The translations under genes were made by a program, and so were the position numbers. From Lachnospiraceae bacterium (GTDB lineage Bacteria; Bacillota; Clostridia; Lachnospirales; Lachnospiraceae), in assembly GCA_017397645.1 (NCBI GenBank), contig JAFQIE010000014.1, positions 1-64,000 on the forward strand: 64,000 nt of DNA, in the 5' to 3' direction. The notes below the pieces were generated by a model. It saw only the letters and a program-made list of their open reading frames with translations, made no database searches and was not told the DNA's origin. Position 1 is the first letter of the stretch; the number at the start of each line of letters is the position of its first letter. Positions 1-8,156 of the stretch are shown here, one piece after another.

Positions 1-81
1 CGTAAATCCTTGCGTCACAACATGATTATTTTACACATAATCAACTTAACTGTCAATACCTATTTTTGTTTTTTCTTTCGA

Positions 82-118
82 CAAAAAACCCCGACAACGA
101 TTCATTACCGCGCCGGGG
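82..118 (-). terminator. Rho-independent terminator of the DUF3048 lipoprotein gene
   Basis: Read on the minus strand, a CCCCG/CGGGG stem with a long loop is followed by TTTTTT. It lies just past the stop of the gene at 134-1318. The stem is only 5 bp, so strength is uncertain. Positions 1-81 show no gene I can support. Confidence 0.5.
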
Positions 119-133
119 AATTCTTTTTAATAA

Positions 134-1318
134 TTATTCATAAGAAATATACTCTGCGTAATCATCCCAAATCAGGCAAATCCAAGTTTTCCCTTGATTG
201 AATACGATTTCGTCACCATTCTCATCATAGAACATGTTAGGAGAATAATCATCTTTACGCTTCCAGCTACCTTCGATTACCTTACCGTTGGTAAAAATGT
301 AGGCGTCTCCCTTACCATGCACTTCGAATGCCATATAGTCTTTCTCTACAGGTTCGTGGATTTCACCGTGACAAATCTTGAAAATGACATTGGTTACTGC
401 CAGCTGTTCATCGTTGTATTCATCTATCTGTGCGTCGCCGTACTGATAACGATAGTACAGGCGGGTCTTTTCATCATATTTAAAATGCGCTCTGTTGGTG
501 CCGTATCCACCCTTGTTGGAAGTATTTCCGCCGGGGTAAATCTCTGTAGCATCTTCATAAGAATCATACATTGCTGCATAACCCTCATCTGCAAAAGTAA
601 AAGCCTGTTCAAAACGATCATGCGCTTCGTAGGTCTTCTTATATTTCAGACGATTCACTGCATCGTTGTAACCATCAATGAAAAGATATCCGGTAAACTC
701 AGTGGAATAGCCGGGTCTGGAAACACGACCAAATGCCTCGGACGCTGCCACATCAATACCATAGACTGCCTGGCTGATATTGTCCACTCTGGTGGTGTTG
801 ATGACGGGACCTACAAAAGGAACTGCCAATCCCCAGTTTACGTAGATGGAATCATATGCCATGGATTCATATAAATAATAGTCACGGGCACTACGTACAG
901 GGCCAATCTTTTCCAGATTGTCATAATCTTCGAAAATACCCATCAAACGGGTAATACGTCCCTCTACAGGTGCCTCAAAAATAATACTCGCCTGAGAAAT
1001 ACCATATTGAGGAAGTGCCGGAGTATTGTTAGGAATCATAACCGCCATATTTCTCCGCTCTACCACATCCACATCTTTCCACTCACCGGTAAGATAACTT
1101 TGCATCATTCCGTCTTTTTCCACTCTCTTGGTGATGTAATTCGTCTCACCACCGGGATTCAAAGTAGGAATAGGCTTGTCTGTGGGTTCCGGTGTAGGCA
1201 CTTCTTCTTCAAATTCTACAGAATTAATTGTCACGATAGGGGAGTCCATATCCTGACCACAAGCAGTAAGTGCAAACATGATACCTGTCACAAAGGCTGC
1301 TAAAATAATCTTTTTCAT
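134..1318 (-). CDS. DUF3048 (YerB-like) lipoprotein
   Basis: A 394-aa secreted lipoprotein. The signal peptide ends in an LTAC lipobox, with Cys20 the predicted lipidated residue, so it should sit on the outer face of the membrane. A Thr/Pro-rich linker (about residues 36-58) leads into the DUF3048 domain, recognisable from segments such as NMAVMIPNN, SIIFEAPVEG and IGPVRSARDYY. The family is represented by YerB of Bacillus; its biochemical role is not established, though a cell-envelope function is usually assumed. It appears monocistronic, with a terminator at 82-118. Start is ATG with the Lys-Lys n-region expected of a signal peptide. Domain call is firm; function is unknown. Confidence 0.88.
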   Translation of the reverse strand: MKKIILAAFVTGIMFALTACGQDMDSPIVTINSVEFEEEVPTPEPTDKPIPTLNPGGETNYITKRVEKDGMMQSYLTGEWKDVDVVERRNMAVMIPNNTPALPQYGISQASIIFEAPVEGRITRLMGIFEDYDNLEKIGPVRSARDYYLYESMAYDSIYVNWGLAVPFVGPVINTTRVDNISQAVYGIDVAASEAFGRVSRPGYSTEFTGYLFIDGYNDAVNRLKYKKTYEAHDRFEQAFTFADEGYAAMYDSYEDATEIYPGGNTSNKGGYGTNRAHFKYDEKTRLYYRYQYGDAQIDEYNDEQLAVTNVIFKICHGEIHEPVEKDYMAFEVHGKGDAYIFTNGKVIEGSWKRKDDYSPNMFYDENGDEIVFNQGKTWICLIWDDYAEYISYE

Positions 1319-1421
1319 AGTAATTCCTTTCTTAAGCTATTAATACAACTCTATTGTATTCCACTTAAGGAAATTTGTCTAATTAAAGTATATTTAATAA
1401 TTATTAAGATTTTCTTGTGGT

Positions 1422-2711
1422 TTAGTGCAAATGAACCGGATTCTTGGGCTGGTTCTTGGTTCTCGCACTGGTTCTGCCCTCCGGCTTGATTTCTCCGGCT
1501 GCCACCAATGACCGCTTAGTCAATGTAGGACCAACCAATTCGTATACAAGTACGCTGAACAGTACTACATTTCGAATGATGGCTCCGTCCGAAAGATTTG
1601 CTGCTGTTAAGGACATTCCAAGCGCCACACCGGCCTGAGGGAACAAAGTGATACCCAGGTTCTTGATAATCTTCTCATTACATTTAGTAGCTTTACAAGT
1701 AGTAAATGCGCCGTAGTACTTACCTGCTGTTCTTGCAATAATATAAATCGCACCAACCAAAAGCACCAAAGGATTGCCCAAAATCTGCAAATCTAACTCT
1801 GCACCGGACAATACAAAGAACAGAATATTTAAAGGTGCCGCCCAGCGGTCCACGCGATCCATCAATTCTTCGCTGGTCTCGCAGACATTACAGAACACGG
1901 TACCCATCATCATACAGCTGAGTAGCAGAGAAATACCACAATGAACACCTGCCACCTGTCCCTTGATAGCAGAGAAACCAACCATCAAAAGAACAAATGC
2001 TACGGAGATGGACATACGCTTGCTTCTGGAATGGAAAAAGGTTTCTACCAAATTCAACAAATATCCCATCAAAGCACCGATACCCAAGGACAGAATGATT
2101 TCTACCGCCGGCTCAACGACCATACCGATAACGCTGATACCACCTGCCTCAATGGCATTTGCAATACCATAGGAAACGGCAAATAATACAAGACCCACCG
2201 CATCGTCAATTGCCACAACCATCATCAACAGCTTGGTCAAAGGTCCATCTGCTTTATACTGCTTGATAACCATCAAAGTGGCAGCAGGCGCAGTTGCAGA
2301 TGCAATAGCACCCAAAACAATTGCGGAAGGTAAAGATAACAACTGAGGGAATGCCAAATGCAGACCAATCAGTACAGCATCTACCACTACGGTGGTAATC
2401 ACAGCCTGACCGATACCGATAACAATCGCCTGCTTACCCATGGTTTTCAACTGGGAAAGGCGGAATTCGTTTCCGATGGTAAACGCGATGAATCCCATTG
2501 CCGCCTGAGATAGGGCACTGATTCCCTCCACCTGCGCCAGACTATTGAATCCCAAACCGGGAACCCCCAGTGCACCCAGGCAATAAGGGCCAATCAAGAG
2601 TCCTGCTACCAAATACGCGGTAACTGCAGGAAGATTCAATAATTTTGCAACTCGTGATAACAACAGTCCTCCAATAATAGCAAGGGCTAAGCTGATGAAT
2701 AAAACTTGCAT
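1422..2711 (-). CDS. CPA2-type cation:proton antiporter
   Basis: A 429-aa polytopic membrane protein with about 12 hydrophobic segments, matching the Na+/H+ exchanger (CPA2/KefB-like) transmembrane domain. The start of the fold (LPAVTAYLVAGLLIGP) and the conserved charged pair region ATLMVIKQYKADGPLT...AIDDAVGLVLF fit antiporter helices that carry the acidic transport residues. There is no C-terminal RCK/TrkA-N domain, so regulation by nucleotide through that route is not expected. The ATG at 2711 is preferred over the upstream ATG at 2753 because AGAGGTAG lies at the right distance before it. The transported ion (Na+ or K+) cannot be read from sequence. Confidence 0.85.
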   Translation of the reverse strand: MQVLFISLALAIIGGLLLSRVAKLLNLPAVTAYLVAGLLIGPYCLGALGVPGLGFNSLAQVEGISALSQAAMGFIAFTIGNEFRLSQLKTMGKQAIVIGIGQAVITTVVVDAVLIGLHLAFPQLLSLPSAIVLGAIASATAPAATLMVIKQYKADGPLTKLLMMVVAIDDAVGLVLFAVSYGIANAIEAGGISVIGMVVEPAVEIILSLGIGALMGYLLNLVETFFHSRSKRMSISVAFVLLMVGFSAIKGQVAGVHCGISLLLSCMMMGTVFCNVCETSEELMDRVDRWAAPLNILFFVLSGAELDLQILGNPLVLLVGAIYIIARTAGKYYGAFTTCKATKCNEKIIKNLGITLFPQAGVALGMSLTAANLSDGAIIRNVVLFSVLVYELVGPTLTKRSLVAAGEIKPEGRTSARTKNQPKNPVHLH

Positions 2712-2782
2712 AATATCTACCTCTTTTATATGTATTGTTTTACACAAAAACATATCAAATATAGCACTCTATTCCACAATAA

Positions 2783-4387
2783 TCAAGAGTTTTCCACGCT
2801 TTTTTCGGTATCTTTTTTATCGGCTCTTTTGTCTCTTGAAACAACAGATTTTACCAAGGAGGGAATTGCCTTCGCGCCACTTTTGGTTTTTTCCAGCAAA
2901 TACTCCGCCGCCACAGCATACATCGGCACAAGCATTAGGAAATAGGGCATCACATAACGGGGTTTTGCTTCCCATAGCATACTGAATACAAAACCGCCAA
3001 ACACGGCAATCAAAAGGACATACTTTTCTACATTCTTTAACCCTTTTCTGTCAGCAAAAAGCAAAAAGAGAATGCTACCGTACATAAACAATTGATATAT
3101 TTTCATAAATCCCTGCAACAGCACATCCATCTTGGGCCCACCATAGATAGACACCGCCAAGGGCTTCAGCTCGCCATTAAACCTGAAATTCATGATACGG
3201 CTCTGGTACATAGGCGAATTCCACTGATAGTTCATTTTTCTCTGATAAAAATCCAGAGCATATCCCGGATTTTCTGCAAATTCCCGGAGTCTGGCTCTAT
3301 AATCCACCATAGCCTTTTCCGTAGCGATTTTAGGATTGCAACCATTCTGTGTAAAAGAATCCAACGCATAGGCATTATACCAGCCGGGGTTACCGTCTTT
3401 ATCGTTGGTTCCCATCACAAGATACAAAGAAGCAGGAATTCCCTTCAAGGAAGTGTCCCTTACCCCCGCATAAGTTAGGTTTAACGCACCTTGCAATAAA
3501 AGTACACCTGCGATAACACTACACCCGGTAACCAAAACCTGCCATTTGAATTTACCCAGCAATCTCACAAATGCCACAATCACAAGCGCAATCACCAAAA
3601 TCAAGGTGTTTTTCCGCAGTTGTACCATAAGTCCGACTGTCAGAGCCAAGCCAACAACCTTCGGCACACTAAACTTTTCTAAACAGGACAGAAGTAACCA
3701 TGTCGCCAAAAGTCCCAATGCTGTGGACGGCAAATCACCATATACATAGGGAATATACAAATACATAGGTGCACAGCATAAAGCAAATAATAGGTAGAAA
3801 AACTCCGCCTTACGATTCTTGTTGGTCAAATGTCTAACAATCATACAGCCGGAAAGAACCAAAACCGGAACCAGCAGGGCGCTAAAATACTGGAATGCCC
3901 TGTAATTCATGTCGCCGAACCAGCTAAATAAGATACGCAACAATGTCACAATGCCCAGCTGCTGAGGGTACACTGTGAGATAACTAATTTCCTGAATACC
4001 TTCATAATTATCATGATTAAATGCCATAGCATAATCGCAGATGGTAAACTGATCCGCCACCGGATAATTAGGTGCGGCCGTCACCCACCAGATACTAAAA
4101 ATTCCCACAAAGACACATGCTGCTGCCAACAGAATGTTGGGATGAATCTTATAAATAATTCGGTCATAAATCTTACCCGCCAAGAACAATACACCGGTAG
4201 CCGCCAATAATTTCACTGCGTTCCACCAAAAGGAATCCTGCTGCCACAGCACAAACTCTGAAGGTGTCCCTATAATCTGCTCCTTTCCCGTACCAAACAT
4301 ACCGTTGATAAACAGGGTAAAGAACAACACTAACGCTATATAATGAAATATTTTAGTCAATACATTCTCAACTGTCCGTTTTTCCAT
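2783..4387 (-). CDS. GT-C-like multi-pass membrane protein (glycosyltransferase 39 type)
   Basis: A 534-aa protein with roughly 11-12 transmembrane segments and a charged cytoplasmic tail (last ~30 residues rich in K, R, D). The overall plan, with an early extracytoplasmic loop followed by helix blocks and a C-terminal KPRYVMPYFLMLVPMYAV segment, matches GT-C fold lipid-phosphosugar-dependent glycosyltransferases of the ArnT/PMT (GT39) type. In that family an acidic residue in the first loop is catalytic; APNYPVADQFTICDYAMAF (about residues 104-122) is the likely loop here. Sugar donor and acceptor are unknown. Its only near neighbour is the antiporter, separated by 71 nt. Family placement is by architecture, so moderate confidence. 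Confidence 0.62.
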   Translation of the reverse strand: MEKRTVENVLTKIFHYIALVLFFTLFINGMFGTGKEQIIGTPSEFVLWQQDSFWWNAVKLLAATGVLFLAGKIYDRIIYKIHPNILLAAACVFVGIFSIWWVTAAPNYPVADQFTICDYAMAFNHDNYEGIQEISYLTVYPQQLGIVTLLRILFSWFGDMNYRAFQYFSALLVPVLVLSGCMIVRHLTNKNRKAEFFYLLFALCCAPMYLYIPYVYGDLPSTALGLLATWLLLSCLEKFSVPKVVGLALTVGLMVQLRKNTLILVIALVIVAFVRLLGKFKWQVLVTGCSVIAGVLLLQGALNLTYAGVRDTSLKGIPASLYLVMGTNDKDGNPGWYNAYALDSFTQNGCNPKIATEKAMVDYRARLREFAENPGYALDFYQRKMNYQWNSPMYQSRIMNFRFNGELKPLAVSIYGGPKMDVLLQGFMKIYQLFMYGSILFLLFADRKGLKNVEKYVLLIAVFGGFVFSMLWEAKPRYVMPYFLMLVPMYAVAAEYLLEKTKSGAKAIPSLVKSVVSRDKRADKKDTEKSVENS

Positions 4388-4477
4388 CTTTGCTACCTGC
4401 CTACTGCATTTTCCATTATTTTAACACATTCCCGACAATTGTAAAACAAGATTTCAGCAATGGGTGCTGTTACTGCA

Positions 4478-4512
4478 ATAAAATAGGGAAATGCCTTTTG
4501 GCACTTCCCTAT
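4478..4512 (-). terminator. Terminator of the tRNA-Tyr/tRNA-Leu unit
   Basis: On the minus strand a 13-bp near-perfect stem (arms 4500-4512 and 4483-4495, loop AAAA) is followed by TTTATT, 12 nt past the tRNA-Leu 3' end. Confidence 0.75.
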
Positions 4513-4523
4513 CATTTCTACAA

Positions 4524-4607
4524 TGCCGGCGACCGGACTTGAACCGGTACGGGGTTGCCCCCGAGGGATTTTAAGTCCCTTGCGTCTGCCTATTCCGCCA
4601 CGCCGGC
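4524..4607 (-). tRNA. tRNA-Leu (anticodon TAA)
   Basis: The minus strand folds as a class II tRNA: acceptor GCCGGCG/CGCCGGC with discriminator A at 4524, D-arm with GGCGGAATAGGCAG, anticodon loop CTTAAAA giving TAA, a long variable arm (CGGGGGCAACCCCG), and a T-arm with TTCAAGT. Reads UUA/UUG codons. No CCA is encoded, so it needs the CCA-adding enzyme at 20703-22049. Confidence 0.95.
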
Positions 4608-4610
4608 ATA

Positions 4611-4692
4611 TGGATGGAGGTGGATTCGAACCACCGAAGCAATTTGCAGCAGATTTACAGTCTGTCCCCTTTGGCCACTCGGGAATCCATCC
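4611..4692 (-). tRNA. tRNA-Tyr (anticodon GTA)
   Basis: Minus-strand class II tRNA: acceptor GGATGGA/TCCATCC with discriminator A at 4611, D-arm with CCCGAGTGGCC, anticodon stem-loop CAGACTGTAAATCTG giving GTA, variable arm, T-arm GTGGTTCGAATCCAC. Only 3 nt separate it from tRNA-Leu, so both are surely one transcript. No encoded CCA. Confidence 0.95.
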
Positions 4693-4804
4693 ATGTGTCA
4701 GTTGCCTGACTGAAAAATCATAGCATAAAGAACTGTAAAATGCAAGCAAATTTTTGTCCCTTTCAACATACTCCCGACATCTTCTAAAACATGCGCGGTT
4801 GTAA

Positions 4805-6901
4805 CTATCGATATATAACTTTCAACACCGTGGCCGATGTTGCGGGAAGCGTTATGGTGATCTTTCCATCCATGATAGTGTATTCTTCACCATCCACGAG
4901 ATAACCTTCTTCACCCGTTTGTACCAGCACCTGCATGCGTCCACCTTGAGGTGCACCAACTTCCCACACCGGAATGGTCTTTTCTATCTCCCAATCGTTG
5001 TTATTGATTAACACCACGCTGATGTCCCTACCTGTAAAACGCCCATAGGATAAAAAGCCTCTATCTCCCTCCAAAGGTTTCAAAGAGCCCGCTTTGAATT
5101 CCGGATACTCCTTGTGTAAACGGATCATATCTTTATGGAAGCGGATCAATTCATAATCTTCCCTGCCCCATGGATAGGTTCTTCGATTGTCCGGATCGGT
5201 AAATCCGCATACCCCCGCCTCGTCACCATAATAAAGAGTGGGAGCTCCAGGCCAAGTCATTTGCATCACCACAGCCTCACGGAAAATTCCTTTGCGAATG
5301 CCTTCCCGGGCTGCATCTGCACCCAATGCGCCTGCTCTTCCCACTTTTCCGTTCGTCCTGGTTAAGAATCGGGAATGGTCGTGATTGGAAAGTTCATTCA
5401 TCGCCACCTGCAAACTGGGGTTGCTGAAGCTGGCATTATGATAATGCATGGCGCGCCAAAAATAGTCCACATCGCCTTTCAGTTCCGGCTTGCTGCCGTC
5501 GCTGTGCTTTTCCATACCGGTCAAAAACCAAGTCACCGGCTCCATAAAAGCATCATAGTTCATGACGGAATCCCATTCCTCACCCTGCAACCATTCCTTG
5601 GTATTGCCGTAATGCTCTGCCAAAATCAAGGCCTCCGGATTGGCTTCCTTCACTGCCTTGCGAAACTCCTTCCAGAAAAAGTGGTTAAACTCTCGGCTAT
5701 GACCTAAGTCTGCTGCCACATCCAACCGCCAACCATCTACGAAAAACGGCGCCGACACCCACTTCTTGGCTATTTTCATCACATACCGGCACAATTTCTC
5801 AGATTCTTCGTAGTTCAGCTTCGGTAATGTGGCATGATTCCACCAACCGTCATAACTGCCATTATAGGGCCATCCTTCCGGATCCTTAAAATCAAAATAA
5901 CTTCTGTAGGCACTATCCGCGCTTACATAAGCTCCCTTTTCATAGCCCTCCGCGTCCTCGTAAATACGCTCTCTGTCCAGCCATTTGTTGAAAGAACCAC
6001 AATGGTTGAAAACACCGTCTAAAATTACGCGGATGCCCCTCTTGTGCGCTTCCTCTACCAATTTAGCGAATAGTGCATTACTTGCTTCTAAATTCTCTTT
6101 GTTCGTCACACGGTTTTTATACAGTGTAGCAAAACGGTTTTCTGTCTCACCATCCGCGAGCAACTCGCCCCGGTCATTTATGATTTTACCTAAGTGGGGA
6201 TCAATATAGTCGTAATCCTGACTATCGTATTTGTGATTGGAAGGAGACACAAACAAGGGGTTAAAGTAAATCACTTCCACGCCCAAATCCTGTAAGTAAT
6301 CCAGTTTATCCATAACACCCTGCAAGTCACCGCCATAAAACTCGCGCACGTCCATCTGCGCCGGGACGCGGCTCCACTCCTCCACTCGCTTCACCGGCTC
6401 ATTAATATAGCAGTATTCCCCGGTCAACACATCGTTGGACGGGTCTCCGTTGCAAAAGCGATCCGTATAGATTTGGTACATTACCGCACCCTTTGCCCAG
6501 GCAGGGGTCTTAAATCCGGGGATAATGGCAAAGCGATAAGCGTCTTCCGGCGTATCCACCACGCCTCTGGTATCGTAATAAATAGTTCCCTCTGAGGTGA
6601 TGATTGCAAAGTAATAAGCAAATTTCTCCGTCCCCAGAGTCACTTGACAACTGTAATAATCAAAGCGGTCCGAATGCATAAGCATTCCATCCCACTCGGA
6701 TGCCATAGCACCTTCCTCGATTTTGTTCAACGGAATCTGCTGACTGCGGCGGACAATATAGACTGCCTCCACTCCCTGTTTAGGGGCACGCATGCTAATA
6801 GTTACATTTCCATATTTTTCCGGCTCCGCTGGAAAAATAAAATTCTGTGTTGTATCGCTGAAAAAAGCGTTGCGGAATGCACTGCTTTGTGTGTTTAACA
6901 T
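4805..6901 (-). CDS. Glycoside hydrolase family 13 (neopullulanase/cyclomaltodextrinase-like)
   Basis: A 698-aa intracellular alpha-glucan hydrolase with no signal peptide. Residues 1-130 form an N-terminal beta domain (CBM34-like), and the (beta/alpha)8 barrel starts near AVMYQIYTDRF (139-149). The four GH13 regions are present: DGVFNH (295-300), GWRLDVAAD with nucleophile Asp394, LILAEH with acid/base Glu429, and LSNHDHSRF with Asp508. The N-terminal domain plus the MPDRF-like YTDRFCNGD segment point to neopullulanase/cyclomaltodextrinase/maltogenic amylase activity on maltodextrins or cyclodextrins taken into the cell. It stands alone, with no sugar ABC genes beside it. Exact substrate is inference. 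Confidence 0.9.
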   Translation of the reverse strand: MLNTQSSAFRNAFFSDTTQNFIFPAEPEKYGNVTISMRAPKQGVEAVYIVRRSQQIPLNKIEEGAMASEWDGMLMHSDRFDYYSCQVTLGTEKFAYYFAIITSEGTIYYDTRGVVDTPEDAYRFAIIPGFKTPAWAKGAVMYQIYTDRFCNGDPSNDVLTGEYCYINEPVKRVEEWSRVPAQMDVREFYGGDLQGVMDKLDYLQDLGVEVIYFNPLFVSPSNHKYDSQDYDYIDPHLGKIINDRGELLADGETENRFATLYKNRVTNKENLEASNALFAKLVEEAHKRGIRVILDGVFNHCGSFNKWLDRERIYEDAEGYEKGAYVSADSAYRSYFDFKDPEGWPYNGSYDGWWNHATLPKLNYEESEKLCRYVMKIAKKWVSAPFFVDGWRLDVAADLGHSREFNHFFWKEFRKAVKEANPEALILAEHYGNTKEWLQGEEWDSVMNYDAFMEPVTWFLTGMEKHSDGSKPELKGDVDYFWRAMHYHNASFSNPSLQVAMNELSNHDHSRFLTRTNGKVGRAGALGADAAREGIRKGIFREAVVMQMTWPGAPTLYYGDEAGVCGFTDPDNRRTYPWGREDYELIRFHKDMIRLHKEYPEFKAGSLKPLEGDRGFLSYGRFTGRDISVVLINNNDWEIEKTIPVWEVGAPQGGRMQVLVQTGEEGYLVDGEEYTIMDGKITITLPATSATVLKVIYR

Positions 6902-7074
6902 CTATAACTCTCCCTGAAATCCCTAGGTCTAATTTCTACTCTAATCATTCAAATTTCTCTACCCTATATCTTACCCAAATCCGAAAAAAATGTAAAGAAA
7001 AAAGCAACCATCTCTGGTCGCCTTTTAAGAAGGTATTTCTTCTTATGGGTATAGCAAAAAACTACAAATGTATT

Positions 7075-7096
7075 GGGGGGGGTTACGTTTATTATA
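7075..7096 (-). promoter_or_regulatory. Possible GH13 -10 box with C8 tract at the transcript start
   Basis: The gap 6902-7145 holds no gene. On the minus strand TATAAT (7091-7096) lies about 190 nt before the GH13 start, followed within about 8 nt by a run of eight C (7075-7082). I could not find a convincing -35 at 16-18 bp spacing, so this is tentative. Confidence 0.35.
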
Positions 7097-7145
7097 GTAC
7101 CATCGCGTCCCGAATCTGCCAACTCCAAATTTGAACAAAGTTTAT

Positions 7146-7193
7146 AAAAACGAAGTGTTGTTTTTGTGAATATTGCACAAAAACAGCGCTTCG
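7146..7193 (-). terminator. Terminator at the end of the ftsH/PTPS-related cluster
   Basis: On the minus strand CGAAG...TGTTTTTGTG...CACAAAAACA...CTTCG forms a long interrupted stem followed by TTTTT, 28 nt past the stop of the 7221-8156 gene. Confidence 0.8.
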
Positions 7194-7220
7194 GACTCTC
7201 TCCAACCAAAGATAATCCCC

Positions 7221-8156
7221 CTATATGCCCGGTGTATAAAAGGTCAAAGTATTGCAAAAATAAACTGCTCCGGCCATGGCGCCCAGCCATATAGTAATCA
7301 GACTGCCCTCAACCAATTCCCCCGCGTGCTCTTTCCGCAGAGCTTCCGCAACCCATGGTATCAACAGACAAAGCACGAAACAGGCGATTCCAAAGAGTAC
7401 CGCCGGACTGCCAAGCAGGGACACCAGTTGCAACGATAATCCGCTGATTCTCTGTGCCATCTCCCAGGGAAAAAATTTGGTAGCCATGAGACAGAACAGC
7501 ACAAAAATGCCAAGAAGTAGTTTTCTCTCTTTGGACAATTTGCCCTCTTCCACAATCAACGCCCATAACAGACCTATACCGCCAAGAATCAACCCCAGTC
7601 CCAATCCGGGTTTATCCGAAAACTTCCACATAGTGAGGAAATCTGAAACGGCATAGCCTTTTGCTGTTATATTTTGAAAGGTCAATCCATCATTCGCTGA
7701 CAACATCAAATAAATAAGGACACCTATCACAGCACTTACCGGCACTGAGAAGAACTGAAGCCAACGCAATCTGATTTTTTTCAAAATCAAAACCAGCCAC
7801 GGCAATAGTGCAAATAGAATTGCCTGATTGAAATCCACCTGCTGATAAATCACGGACAGGCGGTAAGGACAACTCATATAGAGAGTAACACCCAGCAGGC
7901 ATGCGACGGAGTCATCATAGACGGCCGTCATCAACAGACACATTCCCGCAAATGTTATGATTTGTATCAGCACCACCGCAACAAGATACCATAGCACCAC
8001 GCTTCCCACCATTTTATATAGAAAGGTTTCCGTCAGCCGTTGTGCCCATTCATGTATTTCTCCGGTGTTCATCAGGTACCCTAAGGTCAAAGGGATGCAA
8101 GTTACCAGTAGGACGGACGCATATAACCATTTGATTTTCTTAACAATCTGTTCCAT
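7221..8156 (-). CDS. Short, divergent PTPS-related membrane protein
   Basis: A 311-aa protein, almost entirely hydrophobic (8 or so helices). I do not recognise a named function. Two segments align by eye with the larger neighbours: YMSCPYRLSVIYQQVDFNQA versus YMLAPYRIYNFYNRGAIGE, and MATKFFPWEMAQRI versus MSTRYFPWDALLKV. It therefore looks like a shortened relative that has lost the N-terminal extracytoplasmic domain, the HLMRIEG motif and the C-terminal beta-rich domain ending RIAEIISL. Its ATG overlaps the end of the upstream gene by 17 nt, with a strong GGAGGG site inside that gene, so expression is translationally coupled. Could be a degenerate paralog or an accessory subunit. Confidence 0.7.
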   Translation of the reverse strand: MEQIVKKIKWLYASVLLVTCIPLTLGYLMNTGEIHEWAQRLTETFLYKMVGSVVLWYLVAVVLIQIITFAGMCLLMTAVYDDSVACLLGVTLYMSCPYRLSVIYQQVDFNQAILFALLPWLVLILKKIRLRWLQFFSVPVSAVIGVLIYLMLSANDGLTFQNITAKGYAVSDFLTMWKFSDKPGLGLGLILGGIGLLWALIVEEGKLSKERKLLLGIFVLFCLMATKFFPWEMAQRISGLSLQLVSLLGSPAVLFGIACFVLCLLIPWVAEALRKEHAGELVEGSLITIWLGAMAGAVYFCNTLTFYTPGI

